Shown here piece after piece: positions 21,478-32,620 of a stretch of DNA of 64,000 nt (within the stretch, counting starts at the first letter, position 1; every line of letters starts with the position of its first letter). Location of the stretch: assembly GCA_033032865.1 (NCBI GenBank), contig JAWHQI010000019.1, positions 9,342,001 to 9,406,000 of the forward strand, written 5' to 3'. The notes under the pieces were generated by a model, which saw only the letters and a program-made list of their open reading frames with translations, made no database searches and had not been told where the DNA came from. A program made the translations under genes and the position numbers. The DNA is from Dactylorhiza incarnata. Its lineage: Eukaryota > Streptophyta > Magnoliopsida > Asparagales > Orchidaceae.

Positions 21478-22942
21478 TGTTGAAACCGATTTCTCGATCT
21501 CTAGTGAAGCTCGGGCCCTCAACAAGTTGAGGGGAAACTAGCCCTTACTAGTCCCTCGGAAGGAGCAGACTGGGGACTCGGGAACATACTAAGACCTTAG
21601 TCACAGCGAGGAGGTCCCACCACAAACCCAGAAGATCGTTGAGTGCTTCCCCTCCCAAGCCAAAGCTAAGACTTGGGCACCTTGGAGAGCTAGAGAGCTA
21701 AACCAAAGTAACCAAGGGAGGAAGAAGCTCAGAGAACTGAGATTGGAATCCTCTCCCAAGGTGCCCTTTAAGGTATATTTATAGTTTTTTGTTTGTGGTC
21801 TGTTAATAGCGGAATTCCGCCTTTTGGTTTTAGTAAACGCACCCCAATTTGGCCTGCTAACAGCCAAACTCCGCTGTTTGAAAAGGCTAACGGCAGACCA
21901 CCAGGGGCAGAGGGGTAATTTTGCCTCCTTGTGCTATGGACAAATGGCCCGCGAGAAGGCTACTCGCGAGAGCTCCCGCGAGTCTCCTCGCGAGTACGGC
22001 TCGCGAAACCTCTCTTAGGTGAGCGCTTTGTGAAGGCCCCGCTCACACCTCTTTTGGCGACATCCACCGAGGCCAGGTCTCGCGTGCCTTCCCGCGAGCT
22101 CTCCTTGGCCTTGTGAAGATCTGCTGAACTAGCTAGAGGATTGAGTTCGTCGAGCTGAGAAGCAAGTTCGTCGAACTGAAACGTGATGCGAGTTCGTCAA
22201 ACGCAGAACGGATTTCGTTGAACGTAGATTGAACTTCGTCGAACACGGAAACTTGGAAAGAATCTGGCTCGTCCGCTTTCTCGCGAGCGGTCGGCGAGTG
22301 TCCGGCTCGCCCGCCTTCCTGCGAGCGTCCCTTGAGGCTCTTGCTTACCTTCTTTGTTACTTATATGCTGAACACAGAGTTAAATACGTCGAACTCAAAC
22401 TAGAGTTCGCTGAACTGAAGGCAAAATCTGCTGAACTGGCTGGAGGATTGAGTTCGTCGAGCTGAGAAGCAAGTTCGTCGAACTAAAATGTGACGCGAGT
22501 TCGTCGAACGTAGAATGGATTTCGTCGATCGTAGATTGAAGTCCCTCGAACACAGAAACTTGGAAATAATTAGGCTCGTCCGCTTTCTCGCGAGCGGTCG
22601 GCGAGTGTCCGGCTCGCCCACCTTCCTACGAGCGGCCCTTGAGGATCTGGCTTGCCTTCTTTGTTACTTATACGCTGAACACAGAGTTAAATACGTCGAA
22701 CTCAAACTAGATTTTGCTAACCTGAAGACAAAATCCGCTGAACTGGCTGGAGGTTGAGTTCGTCTAGCTGAGAAGCAAGTTTGTCGAACTAAAACGTGAC
22801 GCGAGTTTGTCGAACGCAGAACGGATTTCGTCGATCGTAGATTGAAGTTTGTCTAACGTGGTACAGCTCTAGCCTTGTTGCTCCTCTCGCTTATTGTCTC
22901 CTCAAACTATGTCCACCTCCTGGCGAATATCGGGGTTGTACA
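21478..22942 (-). repeat. 5' LTR of the Tat/Ogre-like element
   Basis: On the minus strand it runs from TGTACAACCCCGATATTCG (22942) to GGTTTCAACA (21478). The outer boundary rests on the TG...CA form and on copia integrase resuming at 22943. A TATAAATA box lies at 21776-21783 on the minus strand. Upstream are 2.3 tandem copies of a 307-bp unit (starting near 22132, 22439 and 22746) loaded with GTTCGTCGAAC-like motifs. No second LTR is in the window to confirm the ends. Confidence 0.7.
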
Positions 22943-23505
22943 ATGAGAAGGAGTCCCTTTGTGTTCAATGGCACAAGAGACTTGCTCACATTAACTACAG
23001 GACAATGTATAGACTATTCTCAAAAAACCTTGTTAGGAATAGTCCTAATTTAAAATGTACTAAAAGTGGTCCCTGTCATGCTTGCCAAATGGGTAAGCAA
23101 ACAAGGGCCACCTTTAAAAGTATTGGCTCCAAAGACACTGAAAGATGTCTTTATCTCTTGCATATGGACTTGTTTGGTCCTTTGCCAATTCAGAGCCTAG
23201 GTGGGAAGTTGTATACTTTGGTGATTGTTGATTATCACTCAAAATATACACGGGTATTCTTCCTTAAGAAGAATTCTGATACTTTGAATGTCCTTATAAC
23301 TCATGTCAAAGCAATTCAGAATGACTTGCAATGTGCTGTGGTCAGGACTAGAACTGACCATGACACGGAATTTCAATCTGAAGCTATTACAAGCTTTTGT
23401 CAAGAATATTGTATCACCCAAGATTTCTCCTCTCCAAGGACTCCACAACAAAATGGTGTGGCTGAGAGGAGGAATAGGACCTTGATAGATGCTGGGAGAA
23501 CACGG
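22943..23505 (+). pseudogene. Copia integrase, N-terminal and catalytic part
   Basis: The frame reads NEKESLCVQWHKRLAHINY, then CHACQMGKQTRATF, which together form the HHCC finger (GAG-pre-integrase). The catalytic core follows: LLHMDLFGPLPIQSLGG, VIVDYHSKYTRVFFL, RTRTDHDTEFQSE and PRTPQQNGVAERRNRTL, with the D, D and E positions present. It is open to the junction at 23505, where a short copia element has inserted after AGRT. The upstream end is cut by the Tat/Ogre-like LTR at 22942. The catalytic residues look intact, but the gene is split and cannot work. Confidence 0.9.
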
Positions 23506-25434
23506 TGTTGGAACCTTAGTTTTGATTTGAGTTAGGATCCACCTTTAGTGTCTAAGTTTATATCATAACATATTATATAACTTAGATTAAATCCTATTAA
23601 GGTAGAAGGCTGAAAAGAAATATACAATAATATAAATAATATATATAATAAGAAATATACAATAATATATATAATATATTAAGGAATATATATATATATA
23701 TATAATATACTAAGAAATATAAATATATATATTTAATAGGCAGAAAATAAGAGAGAAATTAAATTTACATATATTCTCTGCGTTCGACGAACAGCGATCT
23801 GCGTTCCACGAATGGAATTCTGCGCTCGACGAATGGCGTGCATTCTGCGCTCGACGAAATCCAAGCAGCGCTCGACGATCCCGCCTCAGCTCAGCGGTCG
23901 TCGAACAGATTGGTTCAGCGGTCGATTAACAGATTATCTCAGCGGTCGACGAACAGACCTCGGCTCAGCGGTCGACAAAATCCTGCGTTCGACGAACGGC
24001 CATCTGCGTTCGACGAACGACCATCTGCGTTCGACGAACAACTCAATACTTCAGCGGTCGGCAAAATTATCCAAGCTCAGCGGTCGACGAATCCTTCCGT
24101 TCGACGAACCCAAGTCTGCGTTCGACGAATATTCAGCAGATGTTTAGAAACAGTAAATCAAATGTTCAGGTCGACGAATCAAATGATGAGCTCGACGAAC
24201 TTGAACCTCAGCTCGACGAATTTCTGCAGCATTATTTTTATATCAATAAATATTACTTATATGCTATCAGACTTTATTAAAGTAATATTTATATATTTCT
24301 CTATATATATATTGTTGATTTAACCTTACAGCGTGAAGCATTAAATGTTATAGCTGTTGGCAGCAAAGCATTAAATACTGTAGCCGTTGCAGCAAGCTAA
24401 ACATGGCAAGTTATCTTCTTGAGGATCTGGAAAAAGAAAGAGGCATTACTCCTTTCCTCTTTGGTCGGCAAGGATTCAAATCAGCCCGGGAATAGAGGAC
24501 AACTTCTATATACGACAACAGATTATATACAGCAGAATATATGCAGCAGATTATTTTTACAACAGAACATATATAGCTGTCTTGCTCGACAGAAAATATA
24601 TATACAGATTATATCACTATTGCTGTAGACATTACTATAGACAGAATATATTATCATATTGCTGTACAGGAAAAAGAGAAGAAGAAGAAGAAGAAGAAGA
24701 AGAAGAAGAGAAAAAGAAGAACAAAGCAAAAAGAAGAACATATCAATATCATTTGCTAACCCTTTCTTGCAGATCTTCTACAACCTGAGACACCAAATCA
24801 ATATCATTTGCTCAGGGAGAAGAAGAAGAAGAGTATCACAATCTAGAGAAGAAGCTCCTTTCACAAGGCTGTCATCTAAACTAAATCAGACAGGGGGAGC
24901 TCTCTTCAACATCTTTATCAAGTGTCTTCTCAGCAAAGAGAAGAACAGCATAATCCTTTTCTGTTTTCTTTTATTCCTCCCATCTTGTAAAGGGTTAAAA
25001 CTCCCTTCAAAAGTTTACTCCCGGTGACAGGACACCTTAGCAAAAACCTGCATCTTGGTTTACAAGCACCTAATCAAAAGCTTATAGGTGAATTGGGCAC
25101 CTGGTCAAACCTCCATTGGTGTGTGGACACCTGAACAAAAACACCTTGGTGTGAGGGCACCTTATCAACAACCTCCAGTGGATTCGTACCAGTGGGTAGA
25201 AGAGTAGATGTACCCAGTTGAGGGGAACGACTATATTTTCTTGTGTCTTCTGGATGTGTGCCTTGTTGTTTGTTTTATTTCTTTATTTATGGTGCTGTGT
25301 TTATATGCTTACTTACTGTTTGTTTTAATTACAAATACAGCACACCTATTTATATATATATAACATTTACTTTGAAAGTAAAACTTAATCGAGAGCCTTT
25401 AACAAATAATATATAAGAACTAAACTCACTTTCA
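23506..25434 (+). repeat. 5' LTR of the short copia element
   Basis: 1929 bp, TGTTGGAACCTTAG to CTCACTTTCA. It holds AT-rich runs (23620-23740), a TTCGACGAA/GTCGACGAA cluster at 23778-24225, a TATA-like stretch at 24300-24312 and an expanded GAA microsatellite (24668-24710) that is shorter in the other LTR. Small ORFs inside follow these repeats. Confidence 0.9.
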
Positions 25435-25595
25435 ATTGGTATCAAAGCAGGATGATTACTTCATTTACTTGCAACTGATACTCAATTGAATCACATTCAA
25501 CTGGTATCAGAGGTAGGTTGATTATTCACACAGGCTAACACCTGAATCACAAAGATCACTTAGTTCTTATTTTGCTTTTTAAAAGGTTTTTCTAA

Positions 25596-26152
25596 ATGGC
25601 ACCATCAGATTTTTCTTTCCAGATCCACCTTTATGTAATTTGGATACATTTGAGTTATGGCAAGTTAGAATTAAGTTATATATGAATGTCATAGATGAAA
25701 ATATTTATAAATCTATTTTGACAGGAATTCCATCTTCAATTTCCTCAAAAGAAGAAGAAGAAATGCTGAAAAGTATTAATGCAAAGGCCATGGAGATATT
25801 AACTCAATCAATGTCAAATGACATTTATCAAAGAGTTAATGACTGCACTTCAGCAAAGAGCATCTGGAACTCCCTCTCAAGGATGGTAAATGAACCATCT
25901 TCTTCCTTCACTAACATCATTTTTGATGCAGAACCATCTTCAACTCTAACTGAAGAAGAAGACAATGAAGAACAAAAAGCCAAAGCTTTCTGTATGATGG
26001 TTATATATGGCTCAAACTACAAATCAGATGCTGAATCTGAAGCAGAAATGGTAGCTGAGGTAGAGGTATCTTCTATTCCTAATTTTACCTCTGATTTCAC
26101 ATCTGTTTTCAACTCACCATCTACAGAGTTAATAAATTCTGAATCAGAATAA
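25596..26152 (+). pseudogene. Copia Gag N-terminal fragment
   Basis: ATG at 25596 starts MAPSDFSF; a shift near 25620 leads into the main frame LDTFELWQVRIKLYMNVID, ISSKEEEEMLKSINAKAMEIL, DIYQRVNDCTSAKSIWNSL. This matches the general form of the copia Gag capsid domain (UBN2 type: W---M---L, then A-E-W--L). It passes at FTNIIFDAEPSS into an acidic stretch and ends at 26152 without a zinc knuckle. The middle and C-terminal Gag appear deleted. Confidence 0.75.
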
Positions 26153-26918
26153 AAAAAGTAATTTCAACTCCCAACTCCACCTCTAAATATCACATATCAG
26201 ATTTTGAGTTAATATATACCAATTTGATAAAATCTGACAAAGAAATAAAAGAGTTAAAAATAACTTCTGAACACACAAGACTTAAAATAGATTTGAAAAC
26301 ATCAGAAAAGAAAATTTTTTCTTTGAAAAATAAATTTGAACAACCTGTTAAGAAGAAAAGTATTTATGTTCAACAAAATCAGAATAAATTTTCAAATTTG
26401 TATTTCAATGAAATAAAAAGACCAACATATCTAATTATAAAGCATTTGCTTTTACCTATTTTAAAACATTTATAATTAAACAGCAATTATAATGATTCTT
26501 TTGAATTTTTTATGTCTCAAAAACAAAGTCAGATAGACTTCAGTTTCCTACAGGTTTTTCTCCTATAATCAAATTGAGCATTCTACTCAGATTGCATAGA
26601 TCAGAAATGATCAAAGCACTAAGTGTGAGTTTCTTCTGATCAAGGGGATTCTATAGAAAGAAGCTATCAGGCTATATCTTTTAGATTTTAAAATTCTTAG
26701 AATCCATTAACAGCTAGCAATTCATTTTATTAAATTCCTATTTAAATCAAGATTTAGGAAATCTGAATTTGCATAAATGTTTTTCAAAAGAAATAAATAA
26801 TCTCTAACCCTTAAGCTTTAAAGACCTTTTATGCTTAGGAGTCCTAAACCAAATAGGGGGAGATTGTTAGAACCTAGTCTTAATTTGGATTAGGATCCCC
26901 ACTCAAATAGGGGGAGAT
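26153..26918 (+). other. Internal remnant and duplicated polypurine tract, short copia element
   Basis: An 83-residue ORF at 26224-26475 (IKSDKEIKELKITSEHTRLK, KKIFSLKNKFEQP) looks like a Gag coiled-coil remnant. The rest is AT-rich and non-coding. Just before the 3' LTR, AAATAGGGGGAGATTGTT occurs twice (from about 26859 and 26905), the first followed by about 40 bp resembling the LTR start. Confidence 0.65.
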
Positions 26919-28810
26919 TGTTGGAACCTTAGTTTTGGCTTGAGTTAGGATCGACCTTTAGTATCTAAGTTTATATCATAACATATTATATAACTTAGAT
27001 TAAATCCTATTAAGGTAGAAGGCTGAAAAGAAATATACAATAATATAAATAATATATATATAATAAGAAATATACAATAATATATATAATATACTAAGGA
27101 ATATATATATAATATACTAAGAAATATAAATATATATATTTAATAGGCAGAAAATAAGAGAGAAATTAAATTTACATATATTCTCTGCGTTCGACGAACG
27201 GCGATCTGCGTTCGACGAACGACGTTCTGCGCTCGACGAATGACATGCATTCTGCGCTCGACGAAATCCAAGCAGCGCTTGACGATCCTGCCTCAGCTCA
27301 GTGGTCGATGAACAGATTGGTTCAGCGGTCGACGAACCGATTATCTCAGTGGTCGACGAACAGACCTCAGCTCAGCGGTCGACGAAATCCTGCGTTCAAC
27401 GACCGGCCATCTGCGTTCGACGAACAACTCAATACTTCAGCGGTCGACGAAATTATCCAAGCTCAGCAGTCGACGAATCCTTCCGTTCGATGAACCCAAG
27501 TTTGCGTTCGACGAATATTCAGCAGATGTTCAGAAATAGTAAGTCAAATGTTCAGGTCGATGAATCAAATGATGAGCTCGACGAACTTGAACCTCAGCTC
27601 GACGAATTTCTGCAGCATTATTTTTATATCATTAAATATTACTTATATGCTGTTAGACTTTATTAAAGTAATATTTATATATTTATATATATATTGTTGA
27701 TTTAACCTTACAGCGTGAAGCATTAAATGTTATAGCCGTTGGCAGCAAAGCATTAAATACTGTAGCCGTTGCAGTAAGCTAAACACGACAAGTTATCTTC
27801 TCGAGGATTTGGAAAAAGAAAGAGACATTACTCCTTTCCTCTTTGGTCGGCAAGGATTCAAATCAGCCCAGGAAAAGAGGACAACTTCTATATATGACAG
27901 TAGATTATATACAGCAGAATATATGCAGCAGATTATTTATACAGCAGAACATATATAGCTATCTTCCTCGACAGTATATATATATACAGATTATATCACT
28001 ATTGCTGTACACATTATTATAGACAAAATATATTATCATATTGATGTACAGGAAAAAGAGAAGAGAAAGAAGAAGAGAAAAAGAAGAACAGAGCAAAAAG
28101 AAGAACAGATCAAAATATATTATCTTCTTTTTGCTAACCCTTTCTTGCAGATCTTCTACAACCTGAGACACCAAATTAATATCATTTGCTCAGGGAGAAG
28201 AAGAAGAAGAGTATCACAATCTAGAGAAGAAGCTCCATACACAACGCTGTCATCTAAACTAAATCAGACAGGGGGATCTCTCTTCAACATCTTTATCAAG
28301 TGTCTTCTCAACAAAGAGAAGAACAGCATAATCCTTTTCTGTTTTCTTTTATTCCTCCCATCTTGTAAAGGGTTAAAACTCCCTTCAAAAGTTTACTCCC
28401 AATGACAGGCCACCTTACTAAAAACCTGCATCTTGGTTTATAAGCACCTGATCAAAAGCTTATAGGTGAATTGGGCACCTGATCAAACCTCCATTGGTGT
28501 GTGGACACCTGAACAAAAACACCTTGGTGTGATGGCACCTTATCAACAACCTCCAGTGGATTCCTACCAGTGGGTAGAAGAGTAGATGTACCCAGTTGAG
28601 GGGAACTACTATATTTTCTTGTGTCTTCTGGATGTGTGCCTTGTTGTTTTTTTTATTTCTGTGTTTGCTGTGCAGTGTTTATATGCTTACTTACTGTTTG
28701 TTTTAATTACTCATACATCACACCTATTTATATATATAACATTTACTTTGAAAGTAAAACTTAATCAAGAGCCTTTAACAAATAATATATAAGAACTAAA
28801 GTCACTTTCA
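26919..28810 (+). repeat. 3' LTR of the short copia element
   Basis: 1892 bp, homologous to 23506-25434. The TTCGACGAA cluster lies at about 27185-27610. It ends GTCACTTTCA, followed by CACTG and resumed copia integrase. Differences from the 5' LTR include loss of part of the GAA run and scattered substitutions. Confidence 0.9.
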
Positions 28811-28815
28811 CACTG

Positions 28816-29161
28816 CTTAGTGACTCCTCACTCCCAGAATACATCTGGGCTGAGGCAGTCAATACTGCATGTTATGTTCTCAATAGAGCTTCCATCAATA
28901 AGGTTCATGGAATAACCCCTTATGAGATTCTGAAAGGCAAACAACTTACAATTTCATACTTTAGAATCTTTGGCTCCAAATGCTACATTTTAAATAATGG
29001 AAAATCTCAATTAACAAAGTTTGCAGAGAAATGCAATATGGGGGTTCTTGTTGTCTATTGCTCACATAGTAGGGCATATAGATTGTATCACAAGAAAACT
29101 CATGTTGTAGAGGAGTCTATGCATGTAGTATTTGATGAGACCAGCCTAATATATAAGGGCT
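28816..29161 (+). pseudogene. Copia integrase, C-terminal part
   Basis: The reading continues from 23505: LSDSSLPEYIWAEAVNTACY, VLNRASINKVHGITPYEILK, FRIFGSKCYILNNGKSQLTKF, then YRLYHKKTHVVEESMHVVFD. These are the usual copia sequences following the DDE core (W-EA---A-Y--NR, then FG--C), leading to the linker before RT. The frame is open here until the CACTA insertion at 29162. Confidence 0.85.
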
Positions 29162-29480
29162 CACTACAACAAATTGCACCTGTTGTAAGGACAGAAATAT
29201 AACTGAAACATATTTTGTTACTAATAGTTATATTTAGTAACAAATTTTTGTTGTTGTTACAAAAAAATACTTTTTTGTAACGAATATTTTAAATTTTGTT
29301 ACAATAATAATTAATTCGTTACTATAACTGCAAGTATTTGTAACAACACTAATGTTACGTTACAAATAGAAAACTTTTCTCACAATAAGTATCAATTGTA
29401 ACCACATCATGAAAGTTTTTTGTGACAAAAACATTGTCCTTACTAATAGTAATATTTTATTATTAAAGTTTTGTTACAAA
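29162..29480. repeat. Left terminal inverted repeat and subterminal repeats of the CACTA element
   Basis: The terminal repeat spans 29162-29192. It is followed by many GTTACAA, GTAACGAA, TTCGTTAC and GTTACTA units in both orientations up to about 29480. In this superfamily such repeats bind the element's own DNA-binding protein. Confidence 0.85.
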
Positions 29481-31646
29481 AACTATATCATGTTTTATTT
29501 TCAATTTTTGAACAATTTTATTATCAAAGTTTTGAGTTATTATTATTATTTTTAAATAAAAATAAAAAATTGTATGCGCGCGACATTACCCCGCCTCGAT
29601 AGTTCTCTAACGCGACGACAGTACTCCTATAGCTCGCAAACATCCGTGCGCGGCTGTCGCAGATATGTGGTACTATTGCGATATGTTTTTTTGCGCGTAT
29701 AGGGGATTTTATAAATCTTTAACTTTTTATAAAGGTTTTTCTGCCTCTCTCCCATGCAGCTCTATCTCTCTCGCACATGAATGAATGAAATATACGGATG
29801 AAAATTTCCCTCCATAAAATTTTGAACAAAACAAAACTAAAAATTAAAAAAATATTAAATGTAAAAATGAATGCAAATTAATATGATTTTTTAATATAAT
29901 TTTGGAATTAAAATAAAATCACGCACAAACCCGCGTGCACGCAAATGCACTCTCGCGCGCACGCAAATGCGCTCTCGCGCGCATGCAAATGCACTCTCGC
30001 GCGCACGCAAATGCTTTTTTATCTATTTAGACACAGACACATGCACACACACAGACATGGACAACCAAACACACAAACATCTATTTGCGAGCTATAATAA
30101 TGTCTTTCACGTACGGCCGCCGCCGTTGTCTCCCCTCTCTTCGACGGTTGCCGTCGCCGTCACCTCTCTCTTCCACGGCCATCACCATCGTCGTTACAAT
30201 AAATATATTAAATTTTAAAATGAATGAAAACTTGTTACTATTTTTTTAATATAAATTCATAATAAAAATAAATATCATATATAATAACTTTAAATTTGTT
30301 AATGATTTCTTATCTATTTAGACATAAAATATAATAGTCAAATCGCTAAGTGTCTGTTCGGCGTGTGGGCATGTATTTGATTTATGTATAATATATTAGT
30401 ATTGAGGATTAGTAATTCAATTTTGGCATTCAACGCGATTGAATTGACACGAATACATGCATTGAGGCCGAAGCCATGAATTTGACCTAAAAAATGATAT
30501 CGCCAATTTTTACCTTCCCCATTGGTTTTTCGTAGAATCGAGCATTTTCGGCCGCATGCGTAATATTTGTCGACCTGACGGGTCTTTTTGTGCGTGCGGT
30601 TTTTTTTTTGTCCTGAGAGCGCGTTTTCCGTTGGGGCACATTTTTCTTGGAAGCAAATTTGTAGCCCATGACGTGCGTTTTTCACACCGGCGCGTGTTTT
30701 CGCGCGGGCGCGCATTTTTGGCCCCAGAGCATATTTTTTTGCACGAGCACGTGTTTTTCACCCGTGCGCACTGGGCACGGGCGCTTCCTATGGACTGTTA
30801 GTTGATCGAGCGTCTGAGAGCGGGAGAGTACAGTTTTGGCGGAGGTACCGTCATTGTCAGGATACTATCGCAGCGGAGAGCATCGAGCATGGGCATAGTA
30901 CGGAGAGCATCGAGAATGGGCATAAAATATAATTGAATATTAATATTAATTTAATTTAATTTAATTGTAATTAATATTAAATTCAATTCAATTATATATA
31001 TATAACCGTTTATATATATATAATAAATAATAATAATAAATTTAATTATTTATAAACGTTTATAAAATTTTATATAATTCTTTATAAAACGGGTTTATAA
31101 AACATTTTTATAAAAATTTATATGAAGTTTATATAAAATTTTTATATAAAACGTTTTATATAAAGTTTCTTTATACAAAGTTCTTATAACACTTTATAAA
31201 AACGTTTATATAAAATATCGTAACATGAAAATATCTAATGTAACTTTTAATATTTACAACGACGTATTTTTTGTCGCGTAGTTAGTTTAAGAAAATTAAA
31301 TAAGACTATAGATTTTAACTTTTATAGCTTTTTTGGGAGAAGCGCACATTTTTCTTACGGGCGCGCGAGAGATGACCCCCGTGTACTATCGCAAAAAAAT
31401 TAATCTAAAAACATATAAATTTAAAGTATGTAAACACATGCAATATCAATTGCTAGAAGATACGTATTTTAATAAAAATAGATGTAATGAAAACAATAAA
31501 TACATGTCCTATCGATTGATAAATAAACCACGCTGTTTAATAAGAATTACTTTTTAAATAAGATTATTTACTTTTTAAATAAGAATTAACTCTGCCCATT
31601 TTCGCGCTCCTGGATGCTCGATCAACTGACAGTGCACATGAAGCTC
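29481..31646. other. CACTA interior, no gene recognised
   Basis: About 29575-29710 is GC-rich and related to one arm of the hairpin at 31664-31834. About 29935-30015 has short GCGCGCACGCAAATGC tandem units. About 30590-30790 has irregular repeats of GCGCGTTTTTC type. About 30950-31260 is AT-rich with many TATAAAACGTTTATA-like units. The 60-125-residue ORFs here are Arg/Lys-rich or low complexity and are not supported as genes. Confidence 0.5.
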
Positions 31647-31845
31647 ATGTTCTCCGCACGATAGTACCCCCGTCTCGACATTGCCACAACGGGACAACAC
31701 TCCTACAACTCGCAAACCCTGGCGCGCAACTGTCGGAGACTTGTGGTACTACAACGACATAAGTATTTTTGCGCACGGGGGTTTGCAAGCTGCATGAGTG
31801 TTGTCGCGCTGGGGCACTATCGAGACGGGGGTAATGTCGCACATA
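31647..31845. repeat. Long imperfect hairpin inside the CACTA element
   Basis: The left arm, about 31664-31719 (GTACCCCCGTCTCGAC ... CTCGCAAACCC), is complementary with mismatches to the right arm, about 31778-31834 (GGGTTTGCAAGC ... TCGAGACGGGGGTA). The loop is about 58 bp. It could be a remnant of a small inverted-repeat transposon. A related single arm lies near 29580-29700. Confidence 0.7.
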
Positions 31846-32451
31846 TACACACACAATCACACACACGCACACACAAACGCATAACACGAACACACAAACA
31901 GAAACAAGCACACACTGACATAGCCACGCATAAACACACAAACACATGCACACACATGCATAAACATACATAGCTAGAGATCATACAGACACAGACACAC
32001 ACTCACGCAGACACAGATACAGACAGACACAGACATACAAACACAGACATAGACACGCAGACATAGACACAAACATAGACACAAACACACACACAGGCAC
32101 ACACACACATAGCTGGAGATCACACAGAGACAGACAAAGACACATACAGACGTAAACACACAGGCACGGACACACAAATACAGACACAGACATAGACAAA
32201 TACAGAGACAGACATAGACAGACACAGACAAACACACACTAACATACACTTACACGAACACACATACACATGAACACACACACACATAGACACACACACA
32301 CACACACATACAAACACACACAGACACACACAGACAGACAGAGACACACAGACACACAGACACACACAGACACACACAGACACACAAACACAGACATAGA
32401 CAGACACAGACACACACAGACACACACACACAGACACACAGACACACACAG

Positions 32452-32496
<45 letters not shown>

Positions 32497-32549
32497 CAGA
32501 CACACAGACACACACACACACACACACAGAAGACAATCAATCGACGGGC

Positions 32550-32597
<48 letters not shown>

Positions 32598-32620
32598 CGA
32601 CAATCAATCGGCGGGCTTCA
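31846..32620. repeat. CA/CAGA microsatellite array in the CACTA element
   Basis: Some 770 bp of CACACA with AGACAC and CATAGACA variants, interrupted twice by GACAATCAATCG followed by a CGGGCTTCAC unit (about 32533 and 32599). It produces long artefactual ORFs on both strands (Thr-His on plus, Cys-Val on minus). Confidence 0.95.

Larger units (their letters stand above)
1..22942 (-). mobile_element. Tat/Ogre-like Ty3/gypsy retrotransposon, 5' part, split by insertion at 1656-19662
   Basis: Read on the minus strand, the order is 5' LTR (21478-22942), primer site, gag (19663-21421), then after the nested element protease (to about 998) and reverse transcriptase running off the window at base 1. 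RNase H, integrase and the 3' LTR are outside. The gag-to-pol reading resumes across the insertion: the gag side ends in an IRVIHG-like string and the protease side starts with MEATLKAC, as expected for one continuous polyprotein region. The DNGSS protease motif and LEVYVDDL reverse transcriptase motif resemble the Tat/Athila branch of plant gypsy elements; the exact lineage is recalled from memory and not tested. The element itself sits in the integrase gene of a plus-strand copia element. Confidence 0.75.
23506..28810 (+). mobile_element. Short gag-only Ty1/copia element (non-autonomous)
   Basis: 5305 bp with LTRs 23506-25434 and 26919-28810, a Met-type primer site (TGGTATCAAAGC at 25437), a gag fragment and a duplicated polypurine tract, but no pol. 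Flanks CACGG (23501-23505) and CACTG (28811-28815) are a five-base target duplication with one change; the host integrase reading supports CACTG as the original. The internal region is only about 1.5 kb, so movement would have needed a partner. Confidence 0.9.

Noticed and set aside
23778..24225. Heat-shock element array (nTTCnnGAAn)
   Set aside because: The core has three bases between TTC and GAA, not two, so it does not fit the heat-shock consensus.
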